In this document: piece after piece, positions 26,755 through 36,530 of the stretch | How the letters are laid out: each line of letters begins with the position of its first letter | Numbering within the stretch: the stretch's first letter is position 1 | Assembly: GCF_029379315.1 (NCBI RefSeq) | Contig: NZ_JAQYWQ010000009.1 | Location: 48,694-112,693, forward strand | Origin: Nostoc sp. S13 | GTDB taxonomy: Bacteria > Cyanobacteriota > Cyanobacteriia > Cyanobacteriales > Nostocaceae | Reading direction: 5' to 3' | Length of the DNA stretch: 64,000 nucleotides | The notes under the pieces: model-generated | Told to the model about the DNA's origin: nothing | Database searches by the model: none | Seen by the model: only the letters and a program-made list of their open reading frames with translations | Position numbers and translations under genes: made by a program

Positions 26755-29700
26755 TTAACTACAGCTAGTATGATCGCCAGCGACGGCATAAGTACTGTCT
26801 GAGGCTTTTTTGGCACACAACAACGTTTGCACCCATGCATCATCTCGACCAACTTCCCGGAAATACTCATTGGGTTTGTCATCTGGCGTTATCGCTAACT
26901 TTTGCGAAAATGCGTCTGGTGATTGCGACAGCAAGGCGACATCATAACCCCACTGCCGTTTAGGAGGTAGTAAAAAAGGTATTTGACCACTAGCATTAGC
27001 GATCGGATATGGTGCAAGAGATGAGCCGGCATTACTTAAGTATGCTACAATTGGCGCAGTAGCATAGACACTACGAGTTCTTTGGATAAAAGAGCCGTTA
27101 ATCCTAGCTGTAATAGCATCGCCTGACCCTCCAGTTGGGTTCCAATTTTCCAAGAAGCGGACAAAGCTTTGTAAACCACCATTCTCTTCTGTAGGTCGAG
27201 CTGGGGTGTCTCCCCCTGCTACGACTAAGTTAAAGGTAGTACCCAAACTTGATGCTTGTTGCATCCAGTTACTAACCAGTGAGTTATTACTTCCGCCAGG
27301 ACCCAGTTTGTTATTACTTGATATTGGTGATTCATCTTCATTAATGTTGAAAGCCACTTTAATTTGTAACATTGGCGATAAAGCTGGTTGATCGCTTGTA
27401 CCTGAGCCTAGAGTAAAGTTTGGCGGTTGATTATCGTCATTGGCAGCACTTGTTAGGAACCATAGAGCATTAGCTGTGGGATCTGGTCTATTGGTAGAAC
27501 TAAAACTACTCAGTGGAAATGAAGTTATTTTCCCGCTCTGGATACCTATAATGATTGGTTTAGGATTAGTACTAGCATCAAGCGTAAGTTGTCCCAATGT
27601 ACCAGCAGATGTACTACGGAGAAAGGCAACACGGCGAGGATAACCTAGATATTTAGAATTAGTCGGTGATTGTGCTGTTGTACCTGCTAAATGGGTACTC
27701 AGAGAAAAAGTCTGTCCAGGAGTACCAGTAACATCCGAGGCTCTTAGACCTGCTGGATATGCAACAACATCAGCGGGTAGTGCTACCCACCAATCAGTAC
27801 CCGGATCGCAAGCTGAAACAGGTAGTTTTGGACATACTTCCATTAAATACTCTGGGGCAGTTCTCCTTCGCTGGATGGGTGTAACAAAGTTATTCAGGTA
27901 AGAACTGTTTATAGTGGCAACAGGATAGACATTATTAGAGGTATTGGTAGGGTCATACCAGAGAGCATTGACGACATTAGTGTTGTTGGTAGCAAACCCA
28001 TTCTTCTGAAATCCGGGAATAACAGGAGTAACACCACTACCAGTACCGGTAATGGAATTAGTATCACCCAGGTTATTATTTAGGTCATAGTCTCCATCGC
28101 TGCGGTAGCCAAACTGAAAGTTATTAGAAAGAAGGGTGATCGCATCTGACAAAACGCTGGCAGGTCGCCATGCGTCCCCAGTGGTACAGTTTGGTAATCT
28201 AGCGTCACCAGTACGACAAGCAAAGTTTGGATTACGGTCTGTTGCAGCGCGAGAGTAGAAATTGTTCAAATTACTACTTAGAGCTGTATTAAACTCTTCT
28301 TGGGTATGTTTATTAAAGTCGCCTTTAATATATACAGGCAAGTTAGAGGCTAAAATCAAGCCTTTTTCTGCATCTCTGAAACCCAGAACACGCCAGATTG
28401 GGTCGCCGTTCATTAACATAATGGCGTTGGGACGACGAGTCGGATCAAGTTTGAAATCTACAGGACTACTTGTTTTTTGTGCATCTATGCCACTACTAGA
28501 GCTGGCACTTAAATCCAAAAGTGCATCATCACGAGTAGCGTAAATAATACCGCTATTGGGAATTAAGTATTCTTGTGATGTTGCTGTGCCATAAGTTGTT
28601 GCCCGTAACTTACTAATGTCTAATACAGTGGCGCGAATTTCCAGGGGTTGGCGGGTTTCTTTGGCGAGTTCATAGTCTGGAGCCGTGGAACCAGCAGATG
28701 GATCTGGGACACTTGGGACACTAGCAAAGGTACCTGTTCCATCTCCATTTACACCATCAGCGTTGGTGAACGTTTCTACACCAGGTGTTGATACATCTTT
28801 ATGAATTGCCTTAATCTGTCTTGCATCTAAAAAAGCAGTTTCGTAAATTGCGCCGTGAGGGATAACGCTAGTACTTGGAGAGCCGATACTACCATCTAAT
28901 ATTTGGATCGCACAAATAGCAGCATGAATAGCAGACTGCTCTGAGAGTGTCCGAGAGGAAGCTGCTTTTGGCAGAGCGGTTTTCAGTAGTTCATTCACCA
29001 ACCGCCCATTGGGATACTTTAAACTAGCTTGGTAGGTTAGTAAAGCTAAATAGTCAGAAACAGCCTTTGTTGGAGCTGCGTAGACAATACCATTATTGGA
29101 GTTGCCACCCGTATTGTTATATGGAAGAGTTGTCAGATTCTTAGCTGTAGTGCTATTAGTGGGGTCATAGTAACTACTTATACAAGCAATGGGTGCAGGG
29201 TTTGTCGCACTGTAGCCACTAGCTTGGTAGTGATACACTGCTGTAGCCCGCATCCGTAAATATGGTTGAGTTGATACTTGGATTGTTGAGTAGTTAAAAC
29301 CGCCTATTATACCTCTAGCATCAGCGCTTGTTCCAACGGTAGCTGTTCCCGAAGGCACTGGCATCATATCTGACCAGATTCGGGGTGCAGGTATGCTGAA
29401 GCTTGGACTACTAACAAATAAATCATTAGGTAAATAAATCCCTGCACCAGTTACTACCCGTAAGCCGCCTACAGAATCTTGGGGAGTACTTGGTATTGTA
29501 GCTGCTGTTGATTCCCAGTCTCCATCTCGGTCAACAGTTCCTAAATCAGCCAGTTGCTGTACACGACTGCGGCGATTGCGAGTTCCATCCCCGTCGTCCC
29601 AGTTAATACCTGTAATATCTTGGGTATCTGTGCTATCTGAACCAACAAATGTCGATGTCGTCGTGTTCCACCATAATGCAGGTAGGTTATTACCAAGCAA

Positions 29701-31419
29701 AATGCGATCGCCAACGTATTGTTCTTTACCCAGTTTTTGTTGCTTAGTTGTTTCTGTGGCTTTAGGTAGCAGATTAGAACCACTAATGTTAAGTGTTAAA
29801 TTGGCATAAATTAAAGTGCCATCATTTTTACTTTTACCATCACTAGCTTTAAAGGGATAAACCCAAGTGTCTGGTGGACGAAGTGAGTCACCACTTCCTT
29901 GTAGGACTGTAGTAGTCGTATAATTTACACCAGTCGTCTGTTGTATTGCAATTCCACCAAAACCAACTTCACCATAAGGTACACGACGGGTACGTTTTTT
30001 AAAGTAAAGTTGTAGCTGGTTATTACGGATAGTAGCTAGTTGCGATGCAGTGGCAGTGGAAGTAGTGAGATTTAATACTTTTAGTTGCTGTGTAATACCA
30101 TCTTTGACTTCCTGTGGATCACTAGATTCAGCGTTAGCCGTCTGTGCTTGTACTAAAAGATTGATGCGCTGTACATAAGCTAAACTATTGTAGGCAATAT
30201 TATTCGGTGTTTCAGGACTGATTGATTTGTTAGCAGTAACACCAACATTTTGAATAGGGTCAACTCCTTGGCCTTGGAATAAATGCACCGATGTACTGTT
30301 ATTTAAATCACCTGTACCAGTGAAAACACCTGCTGCTAAATTGCCACCTACAACAATTTTGGCATTGTCATCATCGTAAAAACAGGAATTTTCACTACTA
30401 ACCTGATAAAGTGTTACTCCAGAACCATTAGTACCAGTGAGTAAATTACTATTAGTCAATATCCGTCCATTTAGGTTAAATTCGACACCAGGGGTAATTT
30501 CTATATCATCGTCATAAACCACCGCATTGTTAACTAGCGGTAATTGTATACGGTCTTGTTGATACTCTAAACCGGAAAAACCTTTATTCCCTTGAAAAAC
30601 TTCGTATTTACCTGCATCACTTCCAGTGTTAGGTGGGTTAGTAGTGATGGGAACATTAGCAGTGTAGACAAAAAAGCTTTTTTTCAGCTTACTAGCAATA
30701 TTAATCCAGCCCGTATTCCCTACCAAAGTAGCACTTGTTCCCAAAGTATCTTGACAACCGGTGCTTATATTACCAGAGGTCATGGGTGGAGTTCTGGCCT
30801 CTAGAGGATTTCTAGCGCGGCTGTATGTGCCACCACTTATGGGCGGAGTTTTGAAGTAAATTCCATAAAGAGTATAGGTGTCAAATTTCCCATTGTTATT
30901 TGTATCAACAGGGAACATCCATGCAGTTAGTATAGGGTCTGGCTGACCTTCTACTGGTGGAGTTGTATAGGTATAAGACACCTTTAGTGGAGTTTCGTCT
31001 CCAAAAGTATATTCAGGCAAATTAGCAGTACTACTTAAGGTACTCTCTAAAACTTTATCTGAAGGTGTGGCTCGTGGAAGTCGGCGGTCATCAAATAGCT
31101 TGTCTAATTTTGCTCTGGCACGATCAATCGCTGGGGTAGCAGCATTAAGCACAGCCTCATTCACGCGGACATTACTAGCGTTTTTAGAGCGCTCAAAAGA
31201 CCGAAATAGAATTGCAGTTGTTAACAGCACGACAACCAACGTTACCATCGCTACTGTTGGTAAAATAAAGCCAGCATTCACTGAACCGGGTCTTCTCCGA
31301 GTGCCAGAAATAGTCCGCAGTAGCCAAATGATTTGCTTATTAATTGCAGATAAAAACTGCTTGCTAATTTGTCTAAAGGTTTTTTGAATTACCTTGAATA
31401 ACTGACCTTTTCGAGACAT
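26755..31419 (-). CDS. hpsA: Hormogonium polysaccharide protein HpsA (giant pilin-like)
   Basis: 1554 residues. A pilin-like N-terminal hydrophobic helix (GFILPTVAMVTLVVVLLTTA, about 50-69) is followed by a conserved helix (NEAVLNAATPAIDRARAKLD) and more than 1400 residues of beta-rich, Asn/Ser/Thr-rich extracellular sequence. The segment lacks the usual Glu at +5 (Val/Ala instead), as for major-pilin-independent forms. Size, helix and gene order match HpsA, the first gene of the Nostoc punctiforme hps locus expressed in hormogonia. Exact role unresolved. Upstream lies about 330 bp of AT-rich DNA that should hold the operon promoter; I cannot place it confidently. Confidence 0.9.
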   Translation of the reverse strand: MSRKGQLFKVIQKTFRQISKQFLSAINKQIIWLLRTISGTRRRPGSVNAGFILPTVAMVTLVVVLLTTAILFRSFERSKNASNVRVNEAVLNAATPAIDRARAKLDKLFDDRRLPRATPSDKVLESTLSSTANLPEYTFGDETPLKVSYTYTTPPVEGQPDPILTAWMFPVDTNNNGKFDTYTLYGIYFKTPPISGGTYSRARNPLEARTPPMTSGNISTGCQDTLGTSATLVGNTGWINIASKLKKSFFVYTANVPITTNPPNTGSDAGKYEVFQGNKGFSGLEYQQDRIQLPLVNNAVVYDDDIEITPGVEFNLNGRILTNSNLLTGTNGSGVTLYQVSSENSCFYDDDNAKIVVGGNLAAGVFTGTGDLNNSTSVHLFQGQGVDPIQNVGVTANKSISPETPNNIAYNSLAYVQRINLLVQAQTANAESSDPQEVKDGITQQLKVLNLTTSTATASQLATIRNNQLQLYFKKRTRRVPYGEVGFGGIAIQQTTGVNYTTTTVLQGSGDSLRPPDTWVYPFKASDGKSKNDGTLIYANLTLNISGSNLLPKATETTKQQKLGKEQYVGDRILLGNNLPALWWNTTTSTFVGSDSTDTQDITGINWDDGDGTRNRRSRVQQLADLGTVDRDGDWESTAATIPSTPQDSVGGLRVVTGAGIYLPNDLFVSSPSFSIPAPRIWSDMMPVPSGTATVGTSADARGIIGGFNYSTIQVSTQPYLRMRATAVYHYQASGYSATNPAPIACISSYYDPTNSTTAKNLTTLPYNNTGGNSNNGIVYAAPTKAVSDYLALLTYQASLKYPNGRLVNELLKTALPKAASSRTLSEQSAIHAAICAIQILDGSIGSPSTSVIPHGAIYETAFLDARQIKAIHKDVSTPGVETFTNADGVNGDGTGTFASVPSVPDPSAGSTAPDYELAKETRQPLEIRATVLDISKLRATTYGTATSQEYLIPNSGIIYATRDDALLDLSASSSSGIDAQKTSSPVDFKLDPTRRPNAIMLMNGDPIWRVLGFRDAEKGLILASNLPVYIKGDFNKHTQEEFNTALSSNLNNFYSRAATDRNPNFACRTGDARLPNCTTGDAWRPASVLSDAITLLSNNFQFGYRSDGDYDLNNNLGDTNSITGTGSGVTPVIPGFQKNGFATNNTNVVNALWYDPTNTSNNVYPVATINSSYLNNFVTPIQRRRTAPEYLMEVCPKLPVSACDPGTDWWVALPADVVAYPAGLRASDVTGTPGQTFSLSTHLAGTTAQSPTNSKYLGYPRRVAFLRSTSAGTLGQLTLDASTNPKPIIIGIQSGKITSFPLSSFSSTNRPDPTANALWFLTSAANDDNQPPNFTLGSGTSDQPALSPMLQIKVAFNINEDESPISSNNKLGPGGSNNSLVSNWMQQASSLGTTFNLVVAGGDTPARPTEENGGLQSFVRFLENWNPTGGSGDAITARINGSFIQRTRSVYATAPIVAYLSNAGSSLAPYPIANASGQIPFLLPPKRQWGYDVALLSQSPDAFSQKLAITPDDKPNEYFREVGRDDAWVQTLLCAKKASDSTYAVAGDHTSCS

Positions 31420-31755
31420 AGCTGCTTCCCTGTCAAGTGGTTTATAACGGATTGTTAATTTTTTATCAAAATTGATAATTCTGCCTAAAAAATTAAATTT
31501 TAGGCAAAGAATGAAACTATATTTATGTAACTATTGCATCTGGCTTTACTAACTTCTAAATCAAGTAGCTAAAAAAAAAGATAATTTATTAAAGTTATAT
31601 CATTTATAAGTTGTTCATCTTATCCGGTAAATACTGATTTTTTGAGAATTATTTAATCCAATTCCAGAAATAATAATAGGATGTTATAACAGTATAATTG
31701 CGTAAATATGCATTGTTTAAATGTATTTTTATGTAGACGTTGTTAGCATGGCAAG
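31420..31755. promoter_or_regulatory. AT-rich upstream region of the hps operon
   Basis: 336 bp without a gene between hpsA and the yoeB relic; strongly AT-rich. It must contain the hpsA promoter if transcription is local. No clear -35/-10 pair or operator was recognised. Confidence 0.35.
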
Positions 31756-31758
31756 CTT

Positions 31759-32179
31759 ATAATACCCACCTGTTATAGGAAAGATATCAGTTGGGTGCAA
31801 AATAATCAGAGGTTCGGCTTAGATTCGCCGCGATCGCGACCAAAATCCAGCTAAGTTTTCCCGTAGAGATTCTGGCTTACCTATAACCTCAAAAGGCATC
31901 CGCATCGCCTCGTCAAGTCGCTTTGCTCCAATTAAAAATTAAAAATTATTAATTAAAAATTGCAAGACGCTCGAGGACTCGCTAACGCTTCGCTATCAGT
32001 GGTTGCTCTGAACCCCAAATTAATTAAAAATTATTATTCTTCTTAATTTTTAACTTTTAATTTTTAATTAAAAAAAGGTCAATCAGTTTATTGATTCTTT
32101 TGAGTGTCTTCTTGTCTTGCCCTTGCCAGTAAAGACAATCAGCCCAAACCTTATCCTTCCATGCCAGCATTCTAGTCAT
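31759..32179 (-). pseudogene. yoeB: YoeB-type toxin, interrupted by an insertion and decayed
   Basis: Starts at an ATG overlapping the yefM stop by 8 bp and reads MTRMLAWKDKVWADCLYWQG, QDKKTLKRINKLIDL, then runs into repeat DNA. After the insertion it resumes EAMRMPFEVIGKPESLRENL, AGFWSR: the YoeB pattern DYLYWQ...INELI...PFEG.GKPE.L...GFWSRRI. Removing the 166 bp (element plus one TTGAC copy) joins LID to EAMRMPFE in frame. A second lesion follows at FWSRSRRI-stop, and the conserved end (RLVY..., final RYHY) is degenerate. The toxin cannot be made. Confidence 0.8.
31917..32077. mobile_element. 161-bp insertion in yoeB
   Basis: Flanked by direct repeats GTCAA (31912-31916 and 32078-32082), consistent with a 5-bp target duplication. 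The interior has mirrored AATTAAAAATT-type tracts near both ends (31928-31958 and 32040-32071) around a GC-rich centre with SDR-like text (CGCTAACGCTTCGCTATC). No open frame. A non-autonomous repeat element typical of Nostoc genomes. Confidence 0.65.
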
Positions 32180-32426
32180 TCAGCAAATCTGGTTCTACCA
32201 CTTTCCCCTGCTTAAATTGAGCAATCGAACGTTCCAAATGGGCTGCATTTGTCGGAGACTTCAGTAAATACACAGTCTCCATCAGACTATTGAAAAACTC
32301 CAGCGACATCACCACCGCATCATCCGCATCTCGTCTGGTGATGATCGTATAGTCGGCATCTTCCGTCACCCGATCTAAAACCGTCTTCAGGCTATTTCTC
32401 GCCTCGCTAAAAGAGATAACTTTCAT
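32172..32426 (-). CDS. yefM: YefM/Phd family antitoxin
   Basis: 84 residues with the Phd/YefM signature: MKVISFSEARNSLKTVLDRV at the N terminus, then ADYTIITRRDADDAVVMSLE and FNSLMETVYLLKSPTNAAHL. The C-terminal tail (KQGKVVEPDLLND) would wrap the toxin. It is intact and overlaps the start of the destroyed yoeB by 8 bp, so it was the first gene of a yefM-yoeB module. It may now act alone as an autorepressor or neutralise a YoeB made elsewhere (inference). Confidence 0.9.
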   Translation of the reverse strand: MKVISFSEARNSLKTVLDRVTEDADYTIITRRDADDAVVMSLEFFNSLMETVYLLKSPTNAAHLERSIAQFKQGKVVEPDLLND

Positions 32427-32518
32427 CTGGCGCGAACCTGTACTCTTTCTTGTACAAGTATCGGGTTTTCTTCAATTTGTTTCCGGAAAAACTTTATAAA
32501 AATTTACTTTTGACAAAT

Positions 32519-32531
32519 GAAAATAATTTTC
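32519..32531. promoter_or_regulatory. Putative FurA operator upstream of the iron-stress cluster
   Basis: Perfect palindrome GAAAATAATTTTC (6-bp arms, one spacer), with TCAATAAG following, 100 bp upstream of the first CP43-like gene. A TTGACA lies just 5' (32510-32515). Cyanobacterial FurA boxes are AT-rich palindromes of this kind and repress isi genes in iron-replete cells. Identification is by appearance and context only. Confidence 0.4.
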
Positions 32532-32630
32532 AATAAGTCTGATAGGATATCTTCAGGCTTATTGATATAAATACTCATTAAGTCACTGATATATTTCAGC
32601 TATTTGCAAACTTTTTCAGGAGATAACGCT

Positions 32631-33662
32631 ATGACAAGCGTTGCTGTTCAAACACCGGAGTCGATTCCCTGGTGGGCAGGGAACGCCCGGTTAACCAACC
32701 TTTCAGGTAAGCTTTTGGGCGCTCACGTTGCTCATGCGGGATTAATTGTCTTCTGGGCTGGTGCAACAACCCTTTTTGAACTTGCCCACTTCAACAGAGC
32801 GCAACCAATGTACGAACAGGGGTTGATTTTATTGCCTCATTTAGCAACCCTCGGTTGGGGTGTTGGAAGTGGTGGACAGATAGTAGATACCTATCCCTAC
32901 TTCGTCATTGGAGTATTGCACCTAATTAGCTCCGCCTTCCTGGGATTTGGCGGTATCTTTCATGCCCTACGTGGCCCCGCCATCTTAGAAGAGAGATTTT
33001 CCTTCTTTGGCTATCGCTGGGAAGATGCGAATAAAATGACCACTATTCTGGGTATTCACCTAGTATTGCTGGGTCTAGGAGCCGGTTTATTGGTTGCTAA
33101 AGCCATATTCTTTGGCGGCTTGTACGATTCTACGGTGGGTGAGGTGCGCGTAGTTTCTAGCCCTACTTTGAACTCCGTCGTCATTTTTGGCTACTTATTT
33201 GGTGGCGGTGGCAAGCATTGGATTGCTGGAGTTAATAACCTGGAAGACTTGGTTGGTGGTCACATTTGGGTCAGCATTCTCTGCATTGCTGGTGGTATCT
33301 GGCACATTACAACTCAACCTTTCGGCTGGGCAAAGCAGCTTTTTATCTGGTCAGGAGAAGCATACCTTTCTTACAGCTTGGGTGCTTTAGCTCTCATGGG
33401 TTTGATTGCTGCCTATTTTGTCTCTGTTAACACACTAGCTTACCCACCGGAATTTTATGGGCCACCCCTGAGTATTGGGTTTGACCGTTTTCCCTACTTC
33501 CAGAGTGGAGATTTACTCTCCTCTCGCGTTTGGCTGGCGAATGCTCATTTCTGGCTAGGTTTCTTCTTTCTTCAAGGGCATCTCTGGCACGCTTTACGTG
33601 CTGCTGGATTTGACTTTCGCGCTTGGAGAGTCGTCCGTTCAACTCGTGGGGAGGCAATCTAA
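32631..33662 (+). CDS. IsiA/Pcb family chlorophyll a-binding protein (CP43-like)
   Basis: 343 residues, six transmembrane helices, no large CP43 lumenal loop: an IsiA/Pcb antenna. Typical blocks: [74 protein letters not shown] and a terminal [16 protein letters not shown], containing the chlorophyll-ligating histidines. The ATG at 32631 follows AGGAGA by eight bases; the upstream TTG start is rejected. The N terminus differs from canonical IsiA (MQTY...), whose 5' stub remains at 36921, so this is one of the IsiA paralogues. Probably iron-regulated via the palindrome at 32519. The next gene starts 2 bp after its stop. Confidence 0.92.
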   Translation: MTSVAVQTPESIPWWAGNARLTNLSGKLLGAHVAHAGLIVFWAGATTLFELAHFNRAQPMYEQGLILLPHLATLGWGVGSGGQIVDTYPYFVIGVLHLISSAFLGFGGIFHALRGPAILEERFSFFGYRWEDANKMTTILGIHLVLLGLGAGLLVAKAIFFGGLYDSTVGEVRVVSSPTLNSVVIFGYLFGGGGKHWIAGVNNLEDLVGGHIWVSILCIAGGIWHITTQPFGWAKQLFIWSGEAYLSYSLGALALMGLIAAYFVSVNTLAYPPEFYGPPLSIGFDRFPYFQSGDLLSSRVWLANAHFWLGFFFLQGHLWHALRAAGFDFRAWRVVRSTRGEAI

Positions 33663-33664
33663 CA

Positions 33665-35098
33665 ATGGTAACTGCAACAATAACGACCCCAGAATCGGGT
33701 TGGTGGGCTGGCAATGCCCGATTTATTAATTTGTCGGGTAAGCTTTTAGGCGCTCATGTTGCTCATGCTGGGTTGATTGTCCTGTGGGCAGGAGCAATGA
33801 CCCTGTTTGAACTCACCAACTATAATCCCTCCCGACCGATGTATGAACAGGGGTTAATCCTGCTGCCCCATCTAGCAACCTTGGGATTTGGTGTTGGCGA
33901 CGGCGGCCAAATTATTGATACCTATCCCTATTTTGTCATTGGTGTTTTACATCTAATTAGTTCTGCTGTACTGGGAGCTGGTGGCATTTACCACGCCGTT
34001 TTAGGCCCGGAAGTCTTAAGTGACAACACCTCTTTTCCTGGCTTCTTTGGCTACGACTGGAAAGATGAAGACAAGATGACCACTATCATCGGCATTCATC
34101 TGCTGTTATTAGGGTTCGGGGCGTGGTTATTGGTGGCAAAGGCGTTGTTTTGGGGTGGTCTTTATGATCCGGCAGTAGCATCTGTACGAGTAATTACTGA
34201 ACCGACTATTAACCCTAGTCGGATCTTTGGCTATCTCTTCGGTGCTTTTGGCAAACAGGGGATGGCAGCAGTTAACAACCTAGAAGATGTCATCGGTGGA
34301 CATATTTGGGTTGGAATACTTTGCATTGTTGGAGGTTTTTGGCACATTCTCACCAAGCCTTTTGATTGGGCAAAAAAGATACTGTTTTGGTCTGGTGAGG
34401 CTTACCTATCCTATAGCCTGGGCGCTCTGGCTTACATGGGTTTTTTGGCAGCATATTTTGTCACGGTAAATGATACCGTTTATCCCACAGTTTTCTATGG
34501 CCCGTTAGGACTGAGTACTACTGCATCGGGAGTAATTACGGTTCGTACTTGGCTAGCAACCAGTCACTTTGCTTTGGCAGTTGTATTTTTAGCGGGTCAT
34601 ATCTGGCACGCATTGAGAGTACGTGTCATAGCGGCTGGACTTGATTTTCAGCAGGGAGTTGTCAATCCTGCCAGAATGCCGGAAATGGGCAATTTTGATA
34701 CCCCAGTGAATGCTTCCGATATCACCTTAAAGTTATTGGCAAATCTTCCTATTTACCGTCAAGGTTTATCTCCTTTTTCACGGGGGCTGGAAATTGGCAT
34801 GGCGCACGGCTACTTTTTGATTGGCCCATTTGTCAAGTTAGGGCCGTTGCGGGATACGGAGTTGGCGAATCAAGCAGGGTTACTTGCCACAATTGGTCTG
34901 GTATTGATTTTGTCTATTTGCTTGTGGTTGTATGGTAATGTGTCATTTCAAAAACGCAAACCTGCTCAAGGGGAGCTACCGGAAAACATGAAAACGGCTA
35001 AGTCTTGGAGCGAGTTTAATGCTGGCTGGACAGTGGGTAGCTGCGGAGGAGCTTTGTTTGCCTTCTTGCTGTTAACCAATAGCAGTTTGTTTTTGTAA
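33665..35098 (+). CDS. CP43-like chlorophyll-binding protein fused to PsaL
   Basis: 477 residues. Residues 1-335 are an IsiA-like six-helix antenna, highly similar to the preceding gene (tandem duplication). Residues about 345-477 are a complete PsaL-like domain: [60 protein letters not shown] and a last helix with [14 protein letters not shown]. PsaL is the photosystem I subunit that holds trimers together, so the fusion probably docks the antenna to PSI under iron stress. This architecture is known from a few cyanobacteria (called IsiA4/IsiX-type). The ATG is two bases after the upstream stop, preceded by GGGGAGG. The alternative upstream start overlaps the previous gene and lacks conserved sequence. 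Confidence 0.93.
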   Translation: MVTATITTPESGWWAGNARFINLSGKLLGAHVAHAGLIVLWAGAMTLFELTNYNPSRPMYEQGLILLPHLATLGFGVGDGGQIIDTYPYFVIGVLHLISSAVLGAGGIYHAVLGPEVLSDNTSFPGFFGYDWKDEDKMTTIIGIHLLLLGFGAWLLVAKALFWGGLYDPAVASVRVITEPTINPSRIFGYLFGAFGKQGMAAVNNLEDVIGGHIWVGILCIVGGFWHILTKPFDWAKKILFWSGEAYLSYSLGALAYMGFLAAYFVTVNDTVYPTVFYGPLGLSTTASGVITVRTWLATSHFALAVVFLAGHIWHALRVRVIAAGLDFQQGVVNPARMPEMGNFDTPVNASDITLKLLANLPIYRQGLSPFSRGLEIGMAHGYFLIGPFVKLGPLRDTELANQAGLLATIGLVLILSICLWLYGNVSFQKRKPAQGELPENMKTAKSWSEFNAGWTVGSCGGALFAFLLLTNSSLFL

Positions 35099-35194
35099 GT
35101 TGCATCAACTTATGTCAGGTTTACATACAGGACAAATAGCTATTTTTGCATAAGTCCTTTTGATTGATCGCAAAACTATTTATCAGGTGAGAAT

Positions 35195-35707
35195 ATGTCG
35201 AAAAAAATTGGTCTGTTCTACGGTACTCAAACCGGCAACACTGAATCTGATGCTGAAAAAATTCGGGATGAATTTGGTGGTGATGTTGTAACATTACATC
35301 CCATTTACGAGGCCGATACTACCACTTTCGATGAGTATGAATTGCTGATTATTGGCTCTCCCACTTGGGATATTGGTCAACTTCAGAGCGATTGGCAAAG
35401 CTTTTTCCCCGATCTAGATGAAATAGATTTTAAGGGTAAGCTGGTTGCCTATTTTGGTGATGGAGACCAATATGGCTATGCCGATAATTTTCAAGATGCA
35501 ATTGGAATTATCGAAGAAAAAATTTCTCAGCGCGGTGGTAAAACTGTTGGCTACTGGCCAACTGAAGGGTATGAGTTTGAGAACTCTAGAGCTTTGAGAA
35601 ATGGCAAGTTTGTCGGATTGGCACTTGATGAAGGTAGTCAATCTGACTTAACGGACGAGCGAATTAAAACTTGGGTTGCTCAGTTGAAGAAAGAATTTGG
35701 TTTGTAG
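35195..35707 (+). CDS. isiB: Flavodoxin IsiB
   Basis: 170 residues, a long-chain flavodoxin. FMN-phosphate loop GTQTGNTES at 10-18, the tryptophan-containing 50s loop SPTWDIGQLQ near 54-63, and the 90s loop FGDGDQYGYADNF. It replaces ferredoxin as the electron carrier of photosystem I when iron is limiting and is classically co-transcribed with isiA. It follows the CP43-PsaL fusion by 96 bp in the same direction, and a hairpin (35715-35738) separates it from the next gene. Identification is secure. Confidence 0.97.
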   Translation: MSKKIGLFYGTQTGNTESDAEKIRDEFGGDVVTLHPIYEADTTTFDEYELLIIGSPTWDIGQLQSDWQSFFPDLDEIDFKGKLVAYFGDGDQYGYADNFQDAIGIIEEKISQRGGKTVGYWPTEGYEFENSRALRNGKFVGLALDEGSQSDLTDERIKTWVAQLKKEFGL

Positions 35708-35714
35708 AGATTTG

Positions 35715-35738
35715 GGGCGTACAGCTAGCTGTGCGCCC
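35715..35738 (+). terminator. Intercistronic hairpin after isiB
   Basis: GGGCGTACAGCT / AGCTGTGCGCCC, a 12-bp near-perfect stem with one G-T pair and a minimal loop, 8 bp after the isiB stop. No clear T-run follows, so it may lower or process downstream transcript rather than end it fully. Confidence 0.55.
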
Positions 35739-35774
35739 TTAGTGAAATCGAGAATTTAGAAGTTATAGGTATTT

Positions 35775-36530
35775 ATGTCTGATTCATTTGATGTTTTGTG
35801 GTTAAGTGCCAGTCCTGTTTTGCAGCGTTTTGATAAACCATTACTTGATTATTTATCTGGGTATATAAGAATCGCCCAGTGGGAATACCAGCAAACTAAA
35901 GATGAAGGCAGTTCCATAGAGCAAGCTGTGGAGTTGCTATCTGATTTTTTAGAATGGCGCGATCGCCCCGTGCATTTAGGAGGTCATGGTGTGGGTGGTG
36001 CGATCGCCTTAAGCTATGCCCGTCGATTTCCTCAAAAAGTGCGATCGCTCACCCTGCTAGCTGTAGCAGCTCAACCTGCAAACAATTGGCACGCTCACTA
36101 TTACTTTCAAAGACAACTTTTTAACATCAGCCGTGAACTAGTTTTGGCAAGCAGCGTTCGCAGTCTTTTTGGAAATCAACCACCTCATACCACTAAGAAG
36201 TTAGTAGCTGCCTTAGATAAAGATTTAGAACAATCTCCCTCGCAACACTCTTTGTTTAAGTTAGTTTATTTACCCAAGGGTGGAGTTTCTATGCCAATGA
36301 TGGTATGTGGTAGCAAGAGTGATCCGGTAGTCAACCCACCTGCATTGAATGACTGGTTGAATTGGTTTAAGCCAGAAGATAAACTTTGGGAATGCCCACA
36401 AGGGTATCATTTTTTTCACTACTTTTATCCTCAACAGGTTGGCGAACAGATTTTGAGTTTTTGGCAACCCCACCATCCGCATCTACTAGAAGCATCTGCA
36501 CTATCTCTAAGCACTTCTACATATTTATAA
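35775..36530 (+). CDS. isiC: Alpha/beta-hydrolase fold protein (IsiC-like), nucleophile missing
   Basis: 251 residues of the alpha/beta-hydrolase fold. The nucleophile elbow reads GGHGVGG (69-75): the serine of the usual GHSxGG is Gly72. The presumed acid (CGSKSDPVV, Asp183) and base (QGYHFFHYF, His212) remain. It occupies the isiC position after isiB, as in cyanobacteria with isiABC clusters, where the third gene encodes such a protein of unknown function. Either the substrate is bound without hydrolysis or another residue acts. An imperfect terminator-like hairpin lies near 36585-36625. Confidence 0.8.
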   Translation: MSDSFDVLWLSASPVLQRFDKPLLDYLSGYIRIAQWEYQQTKDEGSSIEQAVELLSDFLEWRDRPVHLGGHGVGGAIALSYARRFPQKVRSLTLLAVAAQPANNWHAHYYFQRQLFNISRELVLASSVRSLFGNQPPHTTKKLVAALDKDLEQSPSQHSLFKLVYLPKGGVSMPMMVCGSKSDPVVNPPALNDWLNWFKPEDKLWECPQGYHFFHYFYPQQVGEQILSFWQPHHPHLLEASALSLSTSTYL

